From L227-5C sp038209275 (GTDB lineage: Bacteria > Chloroflexota > Chloroflexia > Chloroheliales > Chloroheliaceae), in contig JBBQXW010000131.1 in assembly GCA_038209275.1 (NCBI GenBank), positions 1-17,691 on the forward strand: a stretch of 17,691 nucleotides of DNA, read 5' to 3'. Positions 13,373 to 17,691 of the stretch are shown here, piece after piece (the stretch's first letter is position 1; each line of letters opens with the position of its first letter). A program made the translations under genes and the position numbers. The notes beneath the pieces are model-generated. The model was not told the DNA's origin. It did no database searches and saw nothing but the letters and a program-made list of their open reading frames with translations.

Positions 13373-13401
13373 TTGTGATATTCTGTACAATCTGATAAAA
13401 T
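13373..13401 (+). promoter_or_regulatory. Promoter of the PHA operon
   Basis: TTGTGA at 13373-13378, a 17-bp spacer and an extended -10 TGATAAAAT (13393-13401). Transcription should start near 13408, about 44 nt before the thiolase ATG, which has AAGGAGG at 13438-13444. The promoter begins 19 bp beyond the foldback element. Confidence 0.6.
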
Positions 13402-13451
13402 AAGGCTGGGTCAAATGGACTGCGTTAAGCTTGAAGTAAGGAGGCTTCAGA

Positions 13452-14651
13452 ATGGCTCAGACAGCACGAGAAGAAGTAGTAATTGTCGCCGGAGCGCGCA
13501 CCGGCATTGGTACGTTTGGCGGACAATTTACCGAAGTTCCGGCAGCCCAGCTTGGGTCAGTCGCGATTAAAGCGGCAGTCGAGCGGGCCGGACTGGAAGG
13601 CAGCCAGATTGAAGGCGTGGTAATGGGCTGCGTCGGTCAGGTCGGCAAAGACGCTTATGTTTCGCGAGCGGCGGCATTGGGCGCGGGTTTGCCAGTGGAA
13701 ACGCCCGCTTTTACGGTCAATCGGTTGTGCGGAAGCGGCTTGCAGGCGATTAACAGTGCCGCCCAGGAGATTATCAGTGGCAATGCCGAGCTTATGGTGG
13801 CAGGTGGCACGGAAAATATGACCCGCTATCCCTATTTGCTGGAAAAAGCCCGCTATGGCTACCGTATGGGCGATGCCGCGTTGCTGGATAATTTGACCAC
13901 TGTGTTGAGCGACCCCTTTACCAGTTGCCACATGGGAATTACCGCCGAGAATTTAGCCGAAAAATACGGCATCAGCCGGGAAGATTCCGATGCTTTTGCG
14001 CTACGCAGCCAGCAATTGACCGATGCGGCAATAAAGGCGGGTTATTTTGCCGCGCAAATTACGCCCGTAGCGGTAGCCCAGAAGAAAGGCGAAGCGTTGC
14101 AGGTGGTGGCGGACGAACATCCGCGCCCGCAGACCAATCTGGAAGGACTTGCCAAACTGAAACCCGCTTTCAAAAGCGGCGGCATAGTCACCGCCGGAAA
14201 CGCCAGTGGTATCAACGATGCCGGGGCTGCCGTCGTGCTGATGTCGGCCTCGAAAGCCCAGGAATTGAAGCTGAAACCGCGTTTGCGTATAATCGCCCAG
14301 GCCGTAGCGGGCGTACCGCCCGAAATAATGGGCATTGGCCCGGTTCCTGCTGTTAAGAAGGTGCTGGCACGGGCCGGTATGACCCTTGACCAGATTGATA
14401 TTATTGAACTGAACGAAGCCTTTGCAACCCAGGCGCTGGCCTGTATGCGCGAACTGGGCATGGACGAAGAGCGGGTAAATGTGAACGGTGGCGCGGTGGC
14501 ATTGGGTCATCCGATTGGCGCAACCGGGGCAATTCTGACCATCAAGCTGATGTACGAGCTAGAACGGCGTGGCGCACGCTATGGGATTGTGACGGCCTGT
14601 ATTGGGGGCGGTCAGGGAATTGCAACTATTTTTGAGAACTTGAATATTTAA
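13452..14651 (+). CDS. phaA: Acetyl-CoA C-acetyltransferase (thiolase, PhaA-like)
   Basis: Biosynthetic thiolases condense two acetyl-CoA to acetoacetyl-CoA, the first step of polyhydroxybutyrate synthesis. The 399-residue protein has the nucleophile Cys93 in NRLCGSGLQAI, His353 in GHPIGATGA and Cys383 in CIGGGQG, all in standard positions and with the normal family length. The start is set by AAGGAGG 7 nt upstream. It is followed at 16 bp by the PhaE-like gene and then phaC, an arrangement that argues for the synthetic direction and the name PhaA. Sequence alone does not separate it from degradative or other thiolases of the same size. The cognate reductase PhaB is not in the operon. Confidence 0.88.
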   Translation: MAQTAREEVVIVAGARTGIGTFGGQFTEVPAAQLGSVAIKAAVERAGLEGSQIEGVVMGCVGQVGKDAYVSRAAALGAGLPVETPAFTVNRLCGSGLQAINSAAQEIISGNAELMVAGGTENMTRYPYLLEKARYGYRMGDAALLDNLTTVLSDPFTSCHMGITAENLAEKYGISREDSDAFALRSQQLTDAAIKAGYFAAQITPVAVAQKKGEALQVVADEHPRPQTNLEGLAKLKPAFKSGGIVTAGNASGINDAGAAVVLMSASKAQELKLKPRLRIIAQAVAGVPPEIMGIGPVPAVKKVLARAGMTLDQIDIIELNEAFATQALACMRELGMDEERVNVNGGAVALGHPIGATGAILTIKLMYELERRGARYGIVTACIGGGQGIATIFENLNI

Positions 14652-14667
14652 TTGAGGAGAAGTAACA

Positions 14668-16134
14668 ATGAGTGAGAAACCGAGCGGCAACATACCTGGC
14701 CCGGCGGATTTCTTTGGTTGGATGAACCAGATGATGATGCTACCCGTCAATGCGGCGGCAAACGCGGCAAATATGGCAGCGAATGCAATACCGACCACGC
14801 CGGGAACTCCGCCAAATCTGGCTGACCCACTGGGCATGTGGAAGAACATGGCTCAGAAGAATGAAGAGATGTGGTCGAAATTTATGCAGCAGATGGTATC
14901 AACGCCCGAATTTGCTCAGGTGTTGGGCCGCTCGACCAGCACCACCGCGACCTATCGCACCATGATACGTCAGGTCGCCAGAGCTTACCTGGAAGCCGCC
15001 AACATGCCGACCCGCGAAGACATCACCCGCGTCGCCGAGCAAATTGTGATGCTTGATGCGAAGGTAGACGATTTGAGCGATAGCTGGGTGGACGGATTTG
15101 GCAGCGTGCCAATGGTACTGAACCGGGTCGTCGCTATTTTGGAAACGCTGGAAAATCGGCTGGGAAATTTAGAGGGCAAAGTTTTAACCAGAGCCGATTT
15201 GTCGGCTGTCACCGAGCGCTTAAGCGCATTGGAAGCAAATGGCTTGACTCAGGAAAGTCTAGGGCCAGTTGCCGAGCGCCTGGGCGCATTGGAAGCCCGC
15301 ACTCCTAGCACCGAAGATGTGCAGGGTATTCGTGATTGGCTGATGACGCTTGAAAATAAGCAGATTGGGCGCGAAGATTTGAACGGCCTGACCGAGCGAT
15401 TGGGCGCACTAGAGGGCAAAACCCTGGGTCAGGAAGATATTACCAGCTTGCGCGATTGGCTGATGGCCCTTGAGAACAAAATGCCCAACCCGCAAGATTT
15501 GGGCGGCATCAACGAGCGGCTTTCAGGCGTGGAAGCTAAGTTGCCCAACCCCGAAGATATGAGTGGTATCCGCGAATGGTTAATGACGCTTGAGCACAAG
15601 CTGAACGCTCCGCAAGGGGTAGATAGCCTGACCGAACGACTCGCCGCACTGGAAAACAAAGTGCCGGGCCGCGACGAACTGGGCCAGATAGCGCAGCGCC
15701 TGGAAGGGGTAGAAGCCAAGCTGAGTGCCGATAATGGCATGAATCAATTAGACGGACGGCTGGCAACCCTCGAAAATAAAGTGCCGGGCCACGACGAGTT
15801 GAGTGCGATTACGGCCCAATTGACCGCGTTGCAGGAGCAACTTAGCCAATTGCAAAGCCAGCTAAGTGCCGCCAATTCCTACAGCCCGGCGGTAGCACCG
15901 ATGCCAGTTGTTGAGGCGGATACAAGTGTATCCCTGGAAGAAAGTCGGCTCCTGGTTGACTCTGCCGATGCACCAATGTCAGTTGCTGAGGTAGATACAA
16001 CTGCATCCGCACCCGTTTTAACCAACGAATCGAGTATGCCCGTTCTAGCAGACGAATCGAATATGCCTGCGCCCGTACAAACCGAAATCGAGCCAAAACC
16101 GAAAACTCGCGCCCGAAAATCCAAACAAGCCTAA
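14668..16134 (+). CDS. phaE: PHA synthase subunit PhaE-like protein with twelve 20-residue repeats
   Basis: In class III PHA synthases PhaE pairs with PhaC and is needed for activity. The N-terminal third (residues 1-160) is PhaE/phasin-like: a Met/Ala-rich segment, DPLGMWKNMAQKNEEMWSKF, and ARAYLEAANMPTREDI followed by a helix ending KVDDL. Residues 162-401 are twelve tandem 20-residue repeats of the form T-E-R-L-x-x-L-E-x-K-x-x-x-x-x-D-L-x-x-I, with Pro often at unit position 12. They should form helices broken by turns. A Ser/Ala/Pro/Glu-rich linker follows. The last residues (PKPKTRARKSKQA) are strongly basic, like the DNA-binding tails of some granule proteins. At 488 residues it is longer than most PhaE (about 320-400), mainly through the repeats. 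GAGGAG precedes the ATG, and phaC follows after 21 bp. Confidence 0.75.
   Translation: MSEKPSGNIPGPADFFGWMNQMMMLPVNAAANAANMAANAIPTTPGTPPNLADPLGMWKNMAQKNEEMWSKFMQQMVSTPEFAQVLGRSTSTTATYRTMIRQVARAYLEAANMPTREDITRVAEQIVMLDAKVDDLSDSWVDGFGSVPMVLNRVVAILETLENRLGNLEGKVLTRADLSAVTERLSALEANGLTQESLGPVAERLGALEARTPSTEDVQGIRDWLMTLENKQIGREDLNGLTERLGALEGKTLGQEDITSLRDWLMALENKMPNPQDLGGINERLSGVEAKLPNPEDMSGIREWLMTLEHKLNAPQGVDSLTERLAALENKVPGRDELGQIAQRLEGVEAKLSADNGMNQLDGRLATLENKVPGHDELSAITAQLTALQEQLSQLQSQLSAANSYSPAVAPMPVVEADTSVSLEESRLLVDSADAPMSVAEVDTTASAPVLTNESSMPVLADESNMPAPVQTEIEPKPKTRARKSKQA
15151..15870 (+). repeat. Coding 60-bp tandem repeat, 12 units, in phaE
   Basis: Twelve consecutive 60-bp units encode the 20-residue repeats with no insertion or deletion. 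Units 3 to 9 alternate between an ERL type (AERL, TERL, NERL, TERL) and an R-D/E-WLM type. This gives a 120-bp higher-order period that points to duplication of paired units. The last unit is the most diverged. Confidence 0.85.
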
Positions 16135-16155
16135 ATATTAGGAAGGGCTGCACCT

Positions 16156-17295
16156 ATGAAGACCAAGGCCACGATAGGCGAAGAAGCCAATCTAACCGAG
16201 GCAGTAAATCAAAGCGGGGCGACCCACGAGGCTGCCCCCAACTTTCAAGCTATGCTTGAGTTGGCCCTGAAACATCACGAGCAGATTTTGAACATAGCTC
16301 AAAATCTGCCGGACGTGCCAGTCGGCCAATCGCCCAAAGAACTTATCTGGACGCGCAACAAGGCTCGGCTTTATCACTATCTCCCAACTACTTCTAACAC
16401 AAAACGCCATAGTGTGCCGCTACTGCTAATTTACTCCTTAATCAATAAACCTTACATCCTGGATTTGCGCCCTGGAGCCAGCCTGGTAGAATATTTGCTG
16501 GGTCAGGGCTACGAGGTTTATCTGCTGGATTGGGGAACGCCCGGCCCGGAAGACCGCCATCTCAAGCTGGACGATTATGTGCTGGATTATTTGCCACGCG
16601 CCATCAAGCATGTTTTACGCCATGCGAAAACGACTGAGATTACCCTCTTTGGTTATTGCCTGGGGGCGCTCCTGACACTGTGTGCGACTGCATTGCATCC
16701 GGCGCTGCCAATTAAAAATCTGGTGCTGATAGCTGCGCCGGTAGACTTTAGTGAAAAAGGTCTACTCCAAAGCTGGCTCAACCCAGAACATTTTGAAATT
16801 GACCGTGTGGTCGAGGTTTACGGGCTGATTCCAGCCGAAGTGGTGGATTTTGGCACGAAAATGCTCAAGCCTTTCAACAATTTTGTGCTGACCTACACTA
16901 ATTTGCTGGATAAACTGTGCGACGAGCGGGCAGTCGAGGGCTGGGTCAGTATGCAGCGTTGGGTTAACGATGGCGTACCGTTTGCGGGGGAGGCTTTTCG
17001 GCAATGGGTCAAGGATTTCTATTTGGGCAACAAACTTGTCACCGGGCAGTTAACCATGCGCGGCCAGTTAGTAGAATTATGTAAAGTCAAGGCTAATTTG
17101 CTTAATGTTATTGCCGAAAACGACCATATTACCCCGCCTTCACAAAGCTTACCTTTGCTGAATTTAGTAAGCAGCCCGGACAAAACGCAGTTGGTGCTAC
17201 CGGGCGGACATGTTGGGCTGGTTGTCGGGCGTTCAGCCGCCAATAATTTTTGGCCTGTGCTGGACAACTGGCTAAATCAGCGCTCAGATAGTTAA
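16156..17295 (+). CDS. phaC: Class III poly(3-hydroxyalkanoate) synthase subunit PhaC
   Basis: PhaC polymerises (R)-3-hydroxyacyl-CoA into PHA at the granule surface, with PhaE as partner in class III. The alpha/beta-hydrolase protein is 379 residues, the short class III length. The triad is complete: Cys168 in the lipase-like box GYCLGA, Asp323 in ENDHITPP and His352 in PGGHVG. The 29-residue Asp-His distance is the same as in the Allochromatium vinosum enzyme. Other family blocks are PYILDLRPGASLVEYLL and LLDWGTPGPEDRHL. The first 30 residues are polar and poorly conserved. AGGAAGG lies 9 nt before the ATG. It is the last gene of the phaA-phaE-phaC operon, and no hairpin terminator is seen after it. 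Confidence 0.92.
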   Translation: MKTKATIGEEANLTEAVNQSGATHEAAPNFQAMLELALKHHEQILNIAQNLPDVPVGQSPKELIWTRNKARLYHYLPTTSNTKRHSVPLLLIYSLINKPYILDLRPGASLVEYLLGQGYEVYLLDWGTPGPEDRHLKLDDYVLDYLPRAIKHVLRHAKTTEITLFGYCLGALLTLCATALHPALPIKNLVLIAAPVDFSEKGLLQSWLNPEHFEIDRVVEVYGLIPAEVVDFGTKMLKPFNNFVLTYTNLLDKLCDERAVEGWVSMQRWVNDGVPFAGEAFRQWVKDFYLGNKLVTGQLTMRGQLVELCKVKANLLNVIAENDHITPPSQSLPLLNLVSSPDKTQLVLPGGHVGLVVGRSAANNFWPVLDNWLNQRSDS

Positions 17296-17551
17296 TTATT
17301 ATCTATTTTCCCTCATTTGCCGTATCTATAGCGAACCCTGACTCCATGCCTAAACTTTTCTGAATTCTTTGAGAAAATTTAACAGATTTAAAACTTTTAG
17401 ACCGGCGATGTGAAGTCTCAAGTTGTTCAGGTATGTTAGCATGGTTTACAGTTCACGATACGTGCTACCCGTTCATCCTGCCACAGTATTAAACTTCTAT
17501 CGGTCAGAAAGCTTGAAGGTTAAATTAAACAAGTAGATTCAGGAGGAAGAG

Positions 17552-17691
17552 TTGAGTATAAAAAATCGTGACCCCAAAGCGATTGAGCAACTAAACGATA
17601 TGCAACGCTACCTGGGTGAAGAAACGATTGAAGATTATCAGGCCGGGCAAATGACCCGCCGCCGGATGCTCAAACGGTTGCTGCTCATTTG
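17552..17691 (+). CDS. Partial gene, Tat-like N-terminus; possibly dienelactone-hydrolase-type
   Basis: A perfect AGGAGG at 17541-17546 lies 5 nt before a TTG. From there the frame stays open for 46 codons to the right edge. It encodes MSIKNRDPKAIEQLNDMQRY, then LGEETIEDYQAGQ and MTRRRMLKRLLLI. The end looks like a twin-arginine (RRxhLK) signal followed by the beginning of a hydrophobic stretch. I recall similar openings (RYLVEEF-EDY-x-G-x-xSRREMLRR) in exported dienelactone hydrolase family proteins of Chloroflexota, but the catalytic domain lies outside the window. The 17296-17551 gap shows no convincing promoter or hairpin. Confidence 0.6.
   Translation, partial: MSIKNRDPKAIEQLNDMQRYLGEETIEDYQAGQMTRRRMLKRLLLI

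Noticed and set aside
14001..14510. 169- and 139-codon minus-strand frames within the thiolase gene
   Set aside because: They are antisense shadows of a thiolase with complete active-site residues.
15151..15870. CRISPR array
   Set aside because: The 60-bp periodicity is coding, with no constant repeat/variable spacer structure, and it translates to clean 20-residue protein repeats.
1..17691. tRNA, rRNA, riboswitch, transposase or phage genes
   Set aside because: I looked for cloverleaf-like segments, rRNA blocks and transposase motifs and found none. The repeats present are non-coding foldbacks without an associated transposase in the window.

Overview
The window reads as a chromosomal segment of a bacterium, most plausibly a member of the Chloroflexota. 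This is a tentative placement, resting on the gene families present and not on a marker gene. The families are a LarA-type racemase, a CruF-like carotenoid protein, a DUF2277 protein, a class III polyhydroxyalkanoate (PHA) synthase with a repeat-rich PhaE, and a partial Tat-like gene at the right end. No rRNA, tRNA, CRISPR array, phage or transposase gene was seen.

Left part (1-4325). A partial minus-strand gene runs off the left edge. An intergenic region with two GTAGCTAC palindromes separates it from larA and a CruF-like membrane protein gene, which form a likely two-gene operon ending at a hairpin. An unrecognised 228-residue protein follows, with its own strong promoter and a perfect 44-bp palindromic terminator. 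Then comes a PlsC-type acyltransferase whose promoter sits so close to its ATG that the mRNA should be leaderless.

Arsenic remnant (4326-5937). After a heptamer tandem repeat lies a 23-codon stub of mnmE. Next come a leaderless arsR and an aquaglyceroporin of the AqpS type. Straight after the aquaporin is the C-terminal third of a low-molecular-weight-phosphatase-type arsenate reductase (arsC). This looks like an arsR-aqpS-arsC operon that has lost most of arsC.

Middle (5938-11520). Two ABC-3 family metal permease genes, a DUF2277 gene and a RibD_C/DHFR-like reductase gene lie on the minus strand. A fatty-acyl-CoA-synthetase-like gene is divergent from them. A PIG-L/LmbE deacetylase gene converges on it at a 14-bp hairpin.

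Repeat-rich part (11521-13451). An IsdG/ABM-type monooxygenase gene (minus) and a small WGR-domain gene (plus) are embedded in three different foldback or dispersed repeat elements. These are a CACGGAG hairpin, an ACACAGATGAACACAG/heptamer cluster, and a 274-bp nested foldback element.

Right part (13452-17691). A PHA operon: thiolase (phaA), a PhaE-like subunit with twelve 20-residue repeats encoded by an exact 60-bp period, and class III phaC with an intact Cys-Asp-His triad. The reductase phaB is absent here. The thiolase condenses acetyl-CoA, a reductase encoded elsewhere would make 3-hydroxybutyryl-CoA, and PhaE/PhaC would polymerise it. The acyl-CoA synthetase upstream may feed the same acyl-CoA pool. 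The window closes with the start of a TTG-initiated gene with a twin-arginine-like N-terminus.
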